A stretch of 64,000 bases of DNA from Saprospiraceae bacterium (lineage in GTDB: Bacteria; Bacteroidota; Bacteroidia; Chitinophagales; Saprospiraceae), in NCBI GenBank assembly GCA_041392805.1, contig JAWKLJ010000001.1:4896501-4960500 (forward strand), in the 5' to 3' direction. Position numbers and translations under genes: made by a program. Every line of letters begins with the position of its first letter. Position 1 is the stretch's first letter. The notes below the pieces were generated by a model. That model did no database searches. It was not told the origin of the DNA and saw only the letters and a list, made by a program, of their open reading frames with translations. Of the stretch, positions 17,814-28,400 are shown in pieces.

Positions 17814-17857
17814 TTGCTCATTTATTTTAGGCAAAAAATCTAATCTTTTTAAGGATT

Positions 17858-17867
17858 GCAAATTTGC
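17858..17867. promoter_or_regulatory. candidate operator of the XRE gene
   Basis: GCAAATTTGC is a perfect 10-bp palindrome 45 bp upstream of the ATG. On the minus strand it overlaps a TTTG that could serve as the -33 element, with a weak TAGATTTT about 16 nt further on. Confidence 0.35.
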
Positions 17868-17966
17868 GGAAAGATTTTTTACTGGAAATCTGAAACAGGA
17901 GATAGGGTTGGAGGATCACCCCTGTGATTAAAAGCAGAACTTGAGAGGCTTCGATAAGTCTTGCAC

Positions 17967-18155
17967 TTACCGGCTGATTTTGATTGAAACATAGAATCCC
18001 AGTTGGGACCGAAAATCTCTAACCATGACTGTTGAGAAGAAAAAACTACCCTTGGCGGAGTAGTATTTAACGTCCGATTTCGCGGCGTGCAAATTGGTAG
18101 CTACACCAAAAACAGCCGGACCGACGTATGAATGTCCATCTGGTTTTACGCGATA
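17967..18155 (-). pseudogene. relic of an outer-membrane beta-barrel protein C-terminus
   Basis: Reading leftward after a TGA there are 62 sense codons before TAA: VKPDGHSYVGPAVFGVATN, then a strand-like KYYSAKGSFFFSTVMV and the ending QLGFYVSIKISR. Alternating hydrophobic/aromatic residues and the last strand look like the C-terminus of a Bacteroidota outer-membrane barrel. No start codon or N-terminal part is present; an adjacent frame (KPGSSLISRK) may be a shifted continuation. The parent family is unknown. Confidence 0.4.
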
Positions 18156-18351
18156 TCAAACTGCTACCGGGTTTATGAAATCTGAATTGTTTCAGCCAGC
18201 CTCTTCCTCCCCTTCGCAACAGCTGAGTCTGTAATTAATCAACGACTGATGTTTTGCCTTTTGATTCCAACTCTATAAGGGAAAATCGCTGGAGGCATAC
18301 TTAGGCAAAGCGACTTCCCAACAAACACTAAAATATTCCTCAAAAGTTGTA

Positions 18352-18558
18352 TTATTTCTGGTCAAGCTTCTTCAATTCATTTGGTATTAGGTAAAGTTTT
18401 ATAAGTATTAGAAAGAGGAGCATAAAGTTCAGTGTTTTTTTTCCATCCCATTCAAATAGATCCAGATGCATATATTTCCTATCAACAAAATCAACAGCTT
18501 CAATCATTACATAAAGAAAGATCAATTGTGCTATTGCTTTGATTATTTTATTATCCAT
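18352..18558 (-). CDS. small two-helix membrane protein, unknown
   Basis: 68 residues with two hydrophobic segments (about 8-22 and 43-57) joined by a charged loop (DFVDRKYMHLDLFEWDGKK), ending in a charged tail. ATG start with no visible strong ribosome site. It lies 116 bp downstream of the Gly-rich small ORF on the same strand. Small two-helix proteins next to Gly-rich peptides are often immunity proteins, but there is no direct evidence here. Confidence 0.4.
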   Translation of the reverse strand: MDNKIIKAIAQLIFLYVMIEAVDFVDRKYMHLDLFEWDGKKTLNFMLLFLILIKLYLIPNELKKLDQK

Positions 18559-18674
18559 TGTAGTTCAGCATTAAATGAGAAAATTACTTGCCTTTCCTGC
18601 GAAGAAAAGTAAGTAAAAATAAAGTAGTTATTATTTAATTAGCTGCCTCTATCTTGGCAGTATGAATCTTTTGA

Positions 18675-18941
18675 TTAGTCAAATATCCAGTGCCCGATTG
18701 TCCATCCCCACGAGCTAACAGTTCCACCTATAAATGCTCCACCTGCAACTCCGCCTGGCCCTAGGGCAAACACCACCGGCTGCGCCAACATGAGCGCCCT
18801 GTAAGTCTTCTTTGGTAAAATTCTTGAAGAAATGCCAGTTGTGATCATCGTGATTACTTCGACGATAAAAAATACCTCCCGTATTACAGCTTCCACTTTC
18901 CAGATACTGGCAATTCCAATAATCCGGTTATTATTATTCAT
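18675..18941 (-). CDS. small Gly-rich peptide, possible bacteriocin-like precursor (may be frameshifted)
   Basis: 88 codons starting MNNNNRIIGIAS. The C-terminal 35 residues (FALGPGGVAGGAFIGG… WTIGHWIFD) are glycine-rich and hydrophobic, like class II bacteriocin or pore-forming peptides. The middle reads poorly in this frame, while the next frame gives a more protein-like NFTKEDLQGAHVGAAGG just before the Gly-rich tail. The gene may therefore carry a frameshift. No processing peptidase or ABC exporter is nearby. Confidence 0.35.
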   Translation of the reverse strand: MNNNNRIIGIASIWKVEAVIREVFFIVEVITMITTGISSRILPKKTYRALMLAQPVVFALGPGGVAGGAFIGGTVSSWGWTIGHWIFD

Positions 18942-19418
18942 CTGTATTTAGGTTTTTAACAGCCAAAGTATGTTAATAAGCATAAATATGCCCCTCTGTT
19001 CTTCTGCTCTCATGAACAAAGCATTTGGGTATGTTATAGGAAAATGAGGGTAGTATTATTACATCCCAATAAATGTTCATCGCATATCCTTTAAGTCTGG
19101 GTTGACAAAGTTAATACCAGCCTAGCAATCACCTTCAGGTGATGAAGCGTATGTTTAATGAACTTACTATTATGTTATAAATAAGGAAAAGGGTGTGTTT
19201 TTAGAAAAAATAGCGCAACACAAAAGAAGGATTTTTTTAAATTAAAGTCAAATTTTTAACATTAAAATTACTAAAATTAATTTTTTTCCTTTTTTATAAG
19301 TCAGTCGTAATAATTTTTCAGGTGGTCTTTCGGTATGGTAATCGACTGACCAGGGCTGAATCCTTTCATTGAGCTTTTTCAAAATCTTTTTCGGTAATAT
19401 CCGGATCATTTTCCTGGT
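18942..19418. other. 477-bp A/T-rich gap before the purL 3' end
   Basis: No gene supported. An inverted repeat TCAGTCG (19301-19307)/CGACTGA (19343-19349) lies beyond the purL stop but lacks a T-run in the transcribed direction. The A/T-rich stretch 19195-19300 separates the island from the GC-rich purL. Confidence 0.4.
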
Positions 19419-22400
19419 TTACCCCTCCAACCATCGCCGTGCATTGACAAAAGCCTCGATCCAGGGCGAGATATCGTCCGCTCTGTCCTTGGGGTAGTGC
19501 GCCCAGTTCCAGGGGAAGATGGAGCGTTCGATGTGGGGCATCAGCACGAGGTGGCGGCCGTCGGCACTGGCCATCATGGCGGTGTGGTAGTCGCTGCCGT
19601 TGGGGTTGGCGGGGTAGCCCTCGTAGCCGTATTGGGCCACGATGTTGTATTGATCTTCTGGCAGCGGTAGTTCGAATTTGCCCTCGCCGTGGGATATCCA
19701 TACGCCCAGGGTAGCGCCGCTCAAGCTGGAGAGCATCACGGAGTTGTTTTCCAGTACCTTTACCGAAGTGAAGCCGCTTTCGTGTTTGTGCGAATCATTG
19801 AATCCCATCTTCGGTTTTTGGGTGTGCTCCGGGTTGATGAGCCCTAGTTCGATGAACAACTGGCAGCCGTTGCAGATGCCTACCGACAGCACGTCCTCCC
19901 GGGCGAAGAATTTTTCCAGGGCGGCCCTTGCCTTTTCATTGTAAAGGAAAGCCCCGGCCCAGCCTTTGGCGGAGCCTAGCACATCGGAATTGGAAAAGCC
20001 GCCGACGGCGCCGAGGAACTGAATGTCTTCCAGGGTTTCCCTGCCTGTCATCAGGTCGGTCATGTGCACATCGCGTACGTCGAAGCCGGCGAGGTACATG
20101 GCGTGGGCCAGCTCCCGCTCGGAATTGCTGCCCTTCTCCCGAAGTATGGCGGCTTTGGGGCGTTTCGTATTGGGGGCGATCACGGGCATTTCCCCTGTGA
20201 AGTCAGTGGGGAAGGTGTATTGCAGCGGCTGATGTTTATAGTTGCGATAGCGCTCATCCGCCTTCTGCCCGGCCGTTTGTTTCTGGTCGAGCAACCAGGA
20301 GGTCTCGTACCAGGTGTCGCGCAGGGCGGCGATATCGAAGTCATGGCTTTCTGCACCGTTTTTGACGCTTAGTGCATGGCCTTCCAATGCCCGCCCGACG
20401 ACGTGGCAGGGGATGGTTAGTTTTTCCAGGTCGGCCTTAACCGATTCATCCTTTAACTGGAAAACGAGGCCACAGTTTTCCGAGAAAAGTAATTTAATGG
20501 TATCGGGTTCTCCGAGGGCGCTCAGATCGACTTCTGCTCCCAGTTCCTTGTCGGCAAAGCACATTTCCAGCAGCGTGGTGATCAGCCCTCCGGCGGAAAC
20601 GTCGTGCCCGGCGATGATCTTGCCGGCTTTGATCAGCTCCTGTACGGCTTTGAAGGCCGCGGCAAATTTTTCGGCATCACGGATGTCGGGCGCTTCGGCG
20701 CCCACTTTGTTGCGCACCTGGGCGAAAGAGGAGCCGCCCAGCTTATAGGCATCCGTGGAGAGGTTGAGGTAGCAAATGGGGCCGCCGTCCTTCCGAAAGA
20801 CGGGTTCCACGACACCGTTGATATTGTCGCAGACGCCCACTGTAGAAATGATCACGGTACCCGGTGCGAGTACTTCGTCATCCGGGTATTTCTGTTTCAT
20901 CGACAGGCTGTCCTTGCCGGTGGGGATGTTGATGCCTAAAGCGATACAAAAATCGGAGGCGGCCTTTACGGCCTGGTAAAGGCGGGCATCTTCGCCCTCG
21001 TTGCGGCAGGGCCACATCCAGTTGGCGGAGAGGGAAACGGAGCGCAGGCTGTCTTCCAGGGGCGCCCAGACGAGGTTGGCTAGGGCTTCGGCCACGGCAT
21101 TACGCGAACCCGCTGCCGGGTCGATCAGGCCGTTTACCGGGGCATGGCCGATGGAGGTGGCTACGCCGTAGGGGGTATCAAAGCCGAGGGCCATCACGCC
21201 GCAATCGTTGAGGGGCAGTTGCAGGGGGCCGGCGCACTGTTGTTTGGCAACAAGGCCGCCCACGCAGCGGTCTACCTTGTTGGTCAGCCAATCTTTGCAG
21301 GCCACGGCTTCCAGCCGCAGCACCTGTTGAAGGTATTGAAGGATCAGTTCCGGCTGATAATCCACTTCCTCGTACTGCCTTTCGGCCGTTCGGTCATCCA
21401 TAATGGTCTTCGGCGAGCTGCCGAACATATCGGCCAGGGCCAGGTCTATGGGTTTTTCGCCATGGCTGCCGGATTCGAAGGCGAAACGGCCGTCGCCGGT
21501 TACGTCGCCCACGACGTACAGCGGCGCGCGTTCCCGTTCAGCGATTTTCTGAAGCCTTTCGAGTTTATCCGCAGGAACGACCAGGCCCATGCGCTCCTGG
21601 GATTCATTGCCGATGACCTCTTTTTTGGAAAGCGTGGGATCGCCGATGGGCAATGCATCCAGGTCGATCCTCCCGCCGGTGTCTTCCACCAGTTCTGAGA
21701 AGCAGTTGAGGTGGCCGCCGGCGCCGTGGTCGTGGATGGCCACGATGGGGTTGTCGTCGCTTTCCACGAGGCTGCGGATGGTATTGGCCACGCGCTTTTG
21801 CATTTCCGGATTGGAGCGTTGTACGGCGTTGAGCTCAATGGCCGAGTGGTACTCGCCGGTATCGGCGGAGGAGACGGCTGCGCCGCCCATGCCGATGCGG
21901 TAGTTGTCGCCGCCCATCAGCACGATTTTATCGCCGGGTTGGGGGTGTGCCTTAATAGCCTGGGATTCCTTGCCGTAGCCGATGCCGCCGGCCTGCATGA
22001 TCACTTTGTCGTAGCCCAGCTTGCGGGCGTGTTCCTGGTGTTCGAAGGTAAGGAGGGAGCCGGCGATCAGGGGCTGGCCGAATTTATTGCCGAAGTCGGA
22101 AGCGCCGTTGGAGGCCTTGATCAGGATATCCATGGGCGTCTGATACAGCCAGGGCCGTTCGGCCAGGGCCTTTTCCCAGGGGCGGTTGTCGTGCAGGCGG
22201 GAGTAGGCCGTCATGTACACGGCTGTCCCAGCCAGGGGCAGCGAGCCTTTGCCGCCGGCCATACGGTCGCGGATCTCTCCGCCGGAGCCAGTGGCGGCGC
22301 CGTTAAAGGGCTCGACCGTGGTGGGGAAGTTGTGGGTCTCGGCTTTGAGAGAGACAACCGAGTCGAATTCCTTTTTTTCGTAGTAGTCGGGGTGGTCTGC

Positions 22401-23069
22401 CGCCTTCGGCGCAAACTGTCGGACGCGGGGGCCTTTCAGGAAGGCGACATTATCTTTGTAAGCCGAAATGATGTAATTGGGATGTTCTTTGGAAGTTTTT
22501 TTGATCAGAGCGAACAGCGAGCTAGGCTGTTCTTCCCCGTCGATGACGAAGGTGCCGTTGAATATCTTGTGCCGGCAATGTTCGCTGTTGATCTGGGAAA
22601 AGCCGAAGACTTCCGAATCCGTCAGTCTCCTGCCGAGTCGTTGGGCGAGCTGATCGAGGTATCCAATCTCTTCGAGGTTCAGGGCCAGGCCTTCCGCCTG
22701 GTTGTAGGCGGCGATATCTTCGACTTCCCGGATGGGTTCTGGTTCAATGTGGATGGTGAAGATATCCTGATGGAGCCCGTCGTATTTCTGGGACAGCATG
22801 GGGTCGAAGCGGCCATCGCCGGCCTGGAATTGCTCGATGCGGCGGATGCCCTGAATACCCATATTCTGAGTGATCTCCACTGCGTTGGTGCTCCAGGGGG
22901 TGACCATAGCGGCGCGGGGGCCGACGAACCTGCCCTCCAGGGTTTCGCCTATTACTGGCGGCTGGCCACCGAACAACCAGGAGAGTTTGGCAGTGTCGGC
23001 TTCCGAAAGGAGCCTATCGAGCTGAACGGCGAAAATGGTGTTGGCGGGACTTCCAAAAAAGTGGATCAT
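19419..23069 (-). CDS. purL: phosphoribosylformylglycinamidine synthase, single-chain (PurL with fused glutaminase)
   Basis: Fourth step of purine synthesis: FGAR + glutamine + ATP to FGAM. At 1216 residues it is the large fused form. The N-terminal PurS-like region precedes the two AIRS-like ATP domains (SEHCRHKIFNG, KAETHNFPTTVEPFNGAATGSGG written here in parts). The C-terminal class I glutaminase has the nucleophile Cys in SVGICNGCQLF (near residue 1064) and His/Glu in HIERSIFPWNW (near 1180). GC content by eye is about 60% or higher in many lines, well above its neighbours, suggesting a different history. It stands alone, not in a pur operon. Confidence 0.95.
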   Translation of the reverse strand: MIHFFGSPANTIFAVQLDRLLSEADTAKLSWLFGGQPPVIGETLEGRFVGPRAAMVTPWSTNAVEITQNMGIQGIRRIEQFQAGDGRFDPMLSQKYDGLHQDIFTIHIEPEPIREVEDIAAYNQAEGLALNLEEIGYLDQLAQRLGRRLTDSEVFGFSQINSEHCRHKIFNGTFVIDGEEQPSSLFALIKKTSKEHPNYIISAYKDNVAFLKGPRVRQFAPKAADHPDYYEKKEFDSVVSLKAETHNFPTTVEPFNGAATGSGGEIRDRMAGGKGSLPLAGTAVYMTAYSRLHDNRPWEKALAERPWLYQTPMDILIKASNGASDFGNKFGQPLIAGSLLTFEHQEHARKLGYDKVIMQAGGIGYGKESQAIKAHPQPGDKIVLMGGDNYRIGMGGAAVSSADTGEYHSAIELNAVQRSNPEMQKRVANTIRSLVESDDNPIVAIHDHGAGGHLNCFSELVEDTGGRIDLDALPIGDPTLSKKEVIGNESQERMGLVVPADKLERLQKIAERERAPLYVVGDVTGDGRFAFESGSHGEKPIDLALADMFGSSPKTIMDDRTAERQYEEVDYQPELILQYLQQVLRLEAVACKDWLTNKVDRCVGGLVAKQQCAGPLQLPLNDCGVMALGFDTPYGVATSIGHAPVNGLIDPAAGSRNAVAEALANLVWAPLEDSLRSVSLSANWMWPCRNEGEDARLYQAVKAASDFCIALGINIPTGKDSLSMKQKYPDDEVLAPGTVIISTVGVCDNINGVVEPVFRKDGGPICYLNLSTDAYKLGGSSFAQVRNKVGAEAPDIRDAEKFAAAFKAVQELIKAGKIIAGHDVSAGGLITTLLEMCFADKELGAEVDLSALGEPDTIKLLFSENCGLVFQLKDESVKADLEKLTIPCHVVGRALEGHALSVKNGAESHDFDIAALRDTWYETSWLLDQKQTAGQKADERYRNYKHQPLQYTFPTDFTGEMPVIAPNTKRPKAAILREKGSNSERELAHAMYLAGFDVRDVHMTDLMTGRETLEDIQFLGAVGGFSNSDVLGSAKGWAGAFLYNEKARAALEKFFAREDVLSVGICNGCQLFIELGLINPEHTQKPKMGFNDSHKHESGFTSVKVLENNSVMLSSLSGATLGVWISHGEGKFELPLPEDQYNIVAQYGYEGYPANPNGSDYHTAMMASADGRHLVLMPHIERSIFPWNWAHYPKDRADDISPWIEAFVNARRWLEG

Positions 23070-23244
23070 GGTGCGGTAGTTTGAATTTCCCGCAAAGGTC
23101 GTTCGTTCGGCTCTAAAAACCCAGAGTTGGAAGGAAAATTGCTAGGATTTTTCAATTCACATCTATTAAGGTCAGTCTTCATGAACAGAAAAGGGAAATT
23201 CTGGTTGTATTGATACAAAACACCGGTGATTTAAATGAAAACCA

Positions 23245-24057
23245 ATGATAAAACAATATTTCGAATTCGGATTGGTGATCCTACTGGTCATTACTTTGGG
23301 ATCATGTGAAAAAGCGAATATCGCGCCTCTCCAGATCAATTGGGACGCTTATATTGGTAAGTGGGAAAATATCAATGTTGCTGCCTCTAATATTGAACAT
23401 ATCATCATCACCCGGAAAGAGGCAGGTCGGGTCTCTGTGCAACTTTTGGGTAATTGCGGCACAGAGGAGTGTGAATGGGGGCTTTTTTCCTATGACAGAG
23501 CAGACCTGAATGTTCCTACCTTACCCATGCTTCTGCTTTGGAATAAGCGGGAGTTGCTTTTGCAATTAGGGGTAACCGACAGTGGAAAGCTGGAATTGAC
23601 AGCCGTGGGAGACAACCCCGCTGCTTTTGAAACAGCGTATTTTTCTTTGGTGCAGGGAGCTTCCTTCTACGAGCAGGTTACGCTTGTGGATGCACGTAGC
23701 GTGCAATTGGGTGATATCCGGATCAACGGCGGTCCCGAGCATCCCGACAATCAATTGACTTCCGGGTCTATCCTGATCTTTCAAACCAATGAAATGCAAT
23801 TGGGCAAAATTCAGGTTCGCGGCAATGACTTCTACCTGAGCTTACGGTGGCGGATCTGGTCCCCTGATGGTACGATTGACCGGTCATTCGATTATTTACC
23901 GTTTTATAAAAGCGGCTACTATGACCTGGACGATGGCAAACTGGATGAGACACCGGATCATCGGTACAGCGAGTTTCACTGGTCGCTTGAGGACAAAATG
24001 ATACGCTGGCTGGAACCAGTGAACGGAGCGACTTTTGCATTATATCACCTGGAATAG
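23245..24057 (+). CDS. lipoprotein of unknown function
   Basis: 270 residues. The hydrophobic N-terminus ends in a lipobox (ITLGSC, Cys21), so it should be a lipid-anchored envelope protein. The rest is beta-rich, with the early motif YIGKWENINVAASNIEHIIITRK, resembling small lipocalin-like lipoproteins. Two cysteines (GNCGTEECEW) could form a disulfide. No recognised family. It is flanked by divergent purL and a convergent secreted protein, so context gives no clue. Confidence 0.65.
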   Translation: MIKQYFEFGLVILLVITLGSCEKANIAPLQINWDAYIGKWENINVAASNIEHIIITRKEAGRVSVQLLGNCGTEECEWGLFSYDRADLNVPTLPMLLLWNKRELLLQLGVTDSGKLELTAVGDNPAAFETAYFSLVQGASFYEQVTLVDARSVQLGDIRINGGPEHPDNQLTSGSILIFQTNEMQLGKIQVRGNDFYLSLRWRIWSPDGTIDRSFDYLPFYKSGYYDLDDGKLDETPDHRYSEFHWSLEDKMIRWLEPVNGATFALYHLE

Positions 24058-24132
24058 GCAGATGGATAAGGATATTTAAATCCAAAAGATGAAACTTACA
24101 AAATGCTCATAGCTAACATAGACTAGCACGCC

Positions 24133-25290
24133 CTATCCCTCCATCTTCAACACCGCAAACTTGCCCTTATTCCAGCCATGAACCAGTAGGTATAATTGTG
24201 AGGACCCATCGGCGCCCTTGACAAAGTGCGGCCAAACGTGGTGGATGTTCGTGAGGACTGGAATCTCCAAATCTCCAGGGACGATAGTAGACACCAACTC
24301 CTTGCCGGTATGGGCGTATATAGGTGCCGACTTTTGATCACCAATTGCATTCAAGGCGTTAAAGAAGAAATGTTCTGATTTATAGGAAACATTACAGACC
24401 AGACTACCTTCTGGGATATTATCAAAGGTTTCGACAAATCCACCATCCTTTCTAAACTTCACTATTTGTCCGGCTGCTCGATTGGCTACTAACAGATACC
24501 CTTCATGGGCATAAATACCGTGTGCCGTTTGAAATTGGCCAGGGGCTTTACCCTTGCCTCCCCAAGCGAGTTTTCCCCAAGTCCATGAACCATTTACTTC
24601 TTCAATAGTAAGTACAAAATCACCCTTGGAATAGCCATGAGTGGCATAGATGATGCCATCTAAATAAGTTACATCCGTTACGCCAAAGTTACTCTCTTTT
24701 GAGGCAAAGAAATCATTGGCAGGAACGAAATCAAATTCGTTACCTCTAGGTTTGAGAATGTCGCTCACGATAGTTCCATCGAGGTTAAGCACCAAAACAC
24801 GTTTGCCTTCTTGTGCTACGGCCAGGTGTTTTTTCCCTTTATGCACAAAAAACACGATACCGTGAATATTGTCTTTGAGACGCTCATCTGTCCCTATTTT
24901 TGTCCAGGTTTTCAGGTCGGGGCTGATAGTGCATAACCCATAGCCAGGGATGCCGGTATAGACGATGCCCGTTTCAGGGTCTTCATTGAAACCACCGTGC
25001 ATGTTTGCTTCAAAGGCCAAGGCATCCTCCGGAAATGCTGCGGTCAAGCCCTTGTCCCAGGAAAAGATGAAGTCTCCCTGTCCCGTTACCAATTTGGCCC
25101 GATCCATGGTCGTATTTGCATTCGACACCAGTGGCTCATGCGGATGATGATGATCAGCGAGCGAATGATGGTCATGGCCGTGGTGGGAATACTTCGTATC
25201 ATCATGTTTATCCCCGTGCGCCATAAAGGCAAAGGAAAGTCCCAGGATAAATACTACAAATAAAACCTTGATTGTTGGTATGCTTTTCAT
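24133..25290 (-). CDS. secreted beta-propeller-like protein with His-rich N-terminus
   Basis: 385 residues: signal peptide 1-24, then a strongly histidine-rich segment (residues about 26-53, e.g. HHGHDHHSLADHHHPHEP) that could bind Zn, Cu or Ni. Residues 70-385 contain repeated blade-like motifs (DGTIVSDI, HGIYAHEGYLLVANRAAGQIVKF, IHHVWPHFV) consistent with an NHL/YVTN-like propeller. His-rich leaders are common in metal-handling periplasmic proteins; that role is inferred. No metal transporter is adjacent. Confidence 0.6.
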   Translation of the reverse strand: MKSIPTIKVLFVVFILGLSFAFMAHGDKHDDTKYSHHGHDHHSLADHHHPHEPLVSNANTTMDRAKLVTGQGDFIFSWDKGLTAAFPEDALAFEANMHGGFNEDPETGIVYTGIPGYGLCTISPDLKTWTKIGTDERLKDNIHGIVFFVHKGKKHLAVAQEGKRVLVLNLDGTIVSDILKPRGNEFDFVPANDFFASKESNFGVTDVTYLDGIIYATHGYSKGDFVLTIEEVNGSWTWGKLAWGGKGKAPGQFQTAHGIYAHEGYLLVANRAAGQIVKFRKDGGFVETFDNIPEGSLVCNVSYKSEHFFFNALNAIGDQKSAPIYAHTGKELVSTIVPGDLEIPVLTNIHHVWPHFVKGADGSSQLYLLVHGWNKGKFAVLKMEG

Positions 25291-25498
25291 CGTTTTGATA
25301 TTTGAGCTAAATATAACTATTTAGAAGGAGGGTAAAATATGAAATTTCCAGCAGTGTCCGACCATATTACAATATGTAAAAAATAAATTAATAAACCGAA
25401 GCCGTAGACGTCGGAAGTTTACGGAAGGATACCTGGCCAAACTTCTGATATCTCCTTCGGCTAAAAAAGTTGCAAGAATGCCTACATTTCTCATGCGC

Positions 25499-28400
25499 TC
25501 ACTCCCCATTTTCAATATAAAACCCTGCCTCTCTTATTTGCCCAACCAAAGCCTCCCAGTCACTTCCAAGCCATTGATCTACCCTTTCTCGAAAGGCCTT
25601 TACCAATTGTGTGGCCGCTTCTAATAATTGTTTCTCTTGCTCGGAGATGGGCCTTGTTCTTGATCTAGCGATCTCCTGTACGTCGTTTACTTTTGAGTGG
25701 GGAGTGATCTCGGATGTTTGCCACGCGCCGACCTGTCTTTTCGGCCTTGGTGTTTGTCCTGCCGCTCTTAAGGTTTCTAGTTTTTCAGTCATCTCTTTTA
25801 TCCTCACAAGGAGCGAATCTTTTGAGGGGTAATTCCATTCCTTCAGCTGTTGTTCCACCTTGGATAAAATAGCTTTCCGATGATCGAGCGCGTGCAGCGA
25901 GGAGGCCAGGATGCTTACCTGTTCGTCTACCTCTTTTTGATAGGTATATAGTTGTTCATCAATTTCCGGAGCCAGTTCAAATCGGGGATCGGGAATCACC
26001 TGCACCTCGGTGGAGTCTTTCATTCCTTTATAGTCTAAAACGATTTTATATTGGCCCGGTAAGACGGGGATTCCCCGGGAATCTTCGTCTTGCCAGGCGC
26101 CGGATAGGGTAGCTGCCTTTTCATCTAGTTTCCAGGTCAAATAGTTGAGGCCATCGGCAGTAGGCTTCGCTACTAGCGTATTGACTAATCTACCCTTCTC
26201 GTCGTACACGTTTGCCGTAACTTGAACCGTTGTGTCTACCTGTGTATTAATAAAAAAAGGAACTTCCATTTTTTGAAACACGCGGTTCTCGCCCTCGAAG
26301 GTAGTATGGAAACCGGACCAAATATTTCCTGGAGGGTTGATGAAAAGACCTTTTACTTGCACCACTTCATTTGTCGGCAAAGCGGTTAGCCCTTGCTTGA
26401 GTTTTCCGCCCGCCACCGCCCTTAAGGCCCAAAGATCATCGATGATCCAAATGGCGCGCCCAAAGGTGCCGATAACAAGAGCGGATTCGCTTTCCTGTAT
26501 CTTCAAATCCATCGTAGAAACAGACGGGAAGCCATTTTTGAAAGGTACCCAGTTGTTGCCTTCGTCCATACTGATCCACAAGCCATGTTCCGTCCCGAGG
26601 AATACGAGCTGAGGGACTTTGGTATCTTGGACAACGGACAAGGCATAACCTTTGACCTTCTGATCATCCGCTAATCTCTTCCAGGTTTTGCCATAGTCAT
26701 TGGTTTTGAAAAGGTAAGGTTGGTAATCTCCTTTGCGATAGTTATTGACCACCACCCAAGCAGTGCCAGCCTCAAAACGCGAGGCCTGAATTTGGGCGAT
26801 CCAGGCTTCCTGAGGCATTTCTTTGATGTTTTGGGTCAGCTTGATCCAACTTTTGCCTCCGTCTTGGGTGAGGTGAAGTTGGCCGTCATCGGTCCCTGCC
26901 CAGATGATGTTTTTTTCAATCGGACTAGGAGCAATAGAAAGTATTGTATTGTAGTTTTCGGCTCCTGAGAGGTCTAACGTAAGCCCTCCGTAGTCTCCTT
27001 TTTGATGAGCTGGATTGTTGGTGGAGAGGTCTGGTGAGATGGTTTCCCAACTGGCTCCCTGGTCTGTAGACTTGTGAACAAACTGCGAGCCGTAGTAGAC
27101 CGTGTTTTTATCGAATGGGTCTTTGGCAAAGGCGGCGTTCCAATTGAAGCGTAGTGCCGTTTCAGGATGATTTATGCGAGGCTTGATGCTACTGTAGTAG
27201 CCTGTTAATTTATCATACCGATAAAGATCCCCATTTTGCGAAGTGCCATAACCAAAGCGGGGATTGTCCTCGTCGGGTTCAATGTAAAACCCATCTCCTC
27301 CCACCAGGTATTGCCAATACAAGGTCCGGATGCCGCCACGCTTCCAAGTGTAGGCGGGCCCCGACCAATTGCCATTGTCTTGCATGCCGCCATACACATT
27401 GTAAGGTCGGGCATTGTCCGTATTAATGTGATAGAACTGGGCCACAGGGATGGTTTCTGGGAAGTACCAACTTTTGCCATGATCATAGGTGATTCCTATG
27501 CCGCCATCGCCACCAATGATAAAATGTTTAGGATCATGGGGATTGACCCAGAAGGCATGAAAATCGGCGTGAATACCTTTGGTTTCATCGGCGGGGATCA
27601 TGGGGACGGGATCAAAGGATTTTCCACCATCATAACTGACCGATAGGGGTTGGTAGATATTGTAAAGTCGATTTGGATCTTTCGAATCCACGGCCAGGTC
27701 CTGAAAGTAAAATGGCCGATTATTGGTGAACCTCGGATTGTCATTGATTTTATACCATTTCAATCCCCCATCATCACTTCTGTACAGGGCATTTGTTTCG
27801 GCTTCTATTTTGGCATAGATACGCTGCGGATCAGAGGGGGCAATGGCCAAGCCTATTCTGCCCAATTCACCTGCTGGAAGGCCATCTGCTTCCGTCAATT
27901 TTTTCCAATTTTTTCCACCATCATAAGTCATAAACAGGCCAGATCCAGGGCCGCCGGAGGTGAAGTAATAAGGCGTTCTTCGATGTTCATAAACGGCAGC
28001 AATTAGTTTATTTGGATTGCTTGGGTCCATCACCAAATCGGCGATCCCGGCTTGTTCATTGGTATACAATAGCTTTTCCCAAGAGAGACCTCCATCGCTG
28101 GTTTTGTATAATCCGCGATCTGCATTGGGCGTCCAGGGGTCGCCCATCGCCCCTACATAAACCACCGCTGGATTCGAGGGGTCTATGATAATTCGATGGA
28201 TCGTTTTGGTTTCCTTGAGTCCGAGGTTGGTCCAGGTATGGCCTCCGTCCAGGCTTTTGAATATTCCCATGCCTAAATTCATGGAATTTCTGGGATTGCC
28301 TTCACCGGTCCCAACCCATACCACGCTGGGATTGTTTTGTTGAATGGCTATTGCCCCAATGTTTTGGGTAGGCTGGTCATCAAATACGGGGCGCCAGGCA

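Noticed and set aside
19301..19349. Terminator for purL
   Set aside because: The 7-bp arms are 35 nt apart and the downstream sequence in the transcript is A-rich, not U-rich.
21711..23084. Long antisense open frame (457 codons) opposite purL
   Set aside because: It is a shadow of the GC-rich purL; the translation is rich in Val, Gly and Ala with no domain, and purL itself is unmistakable.
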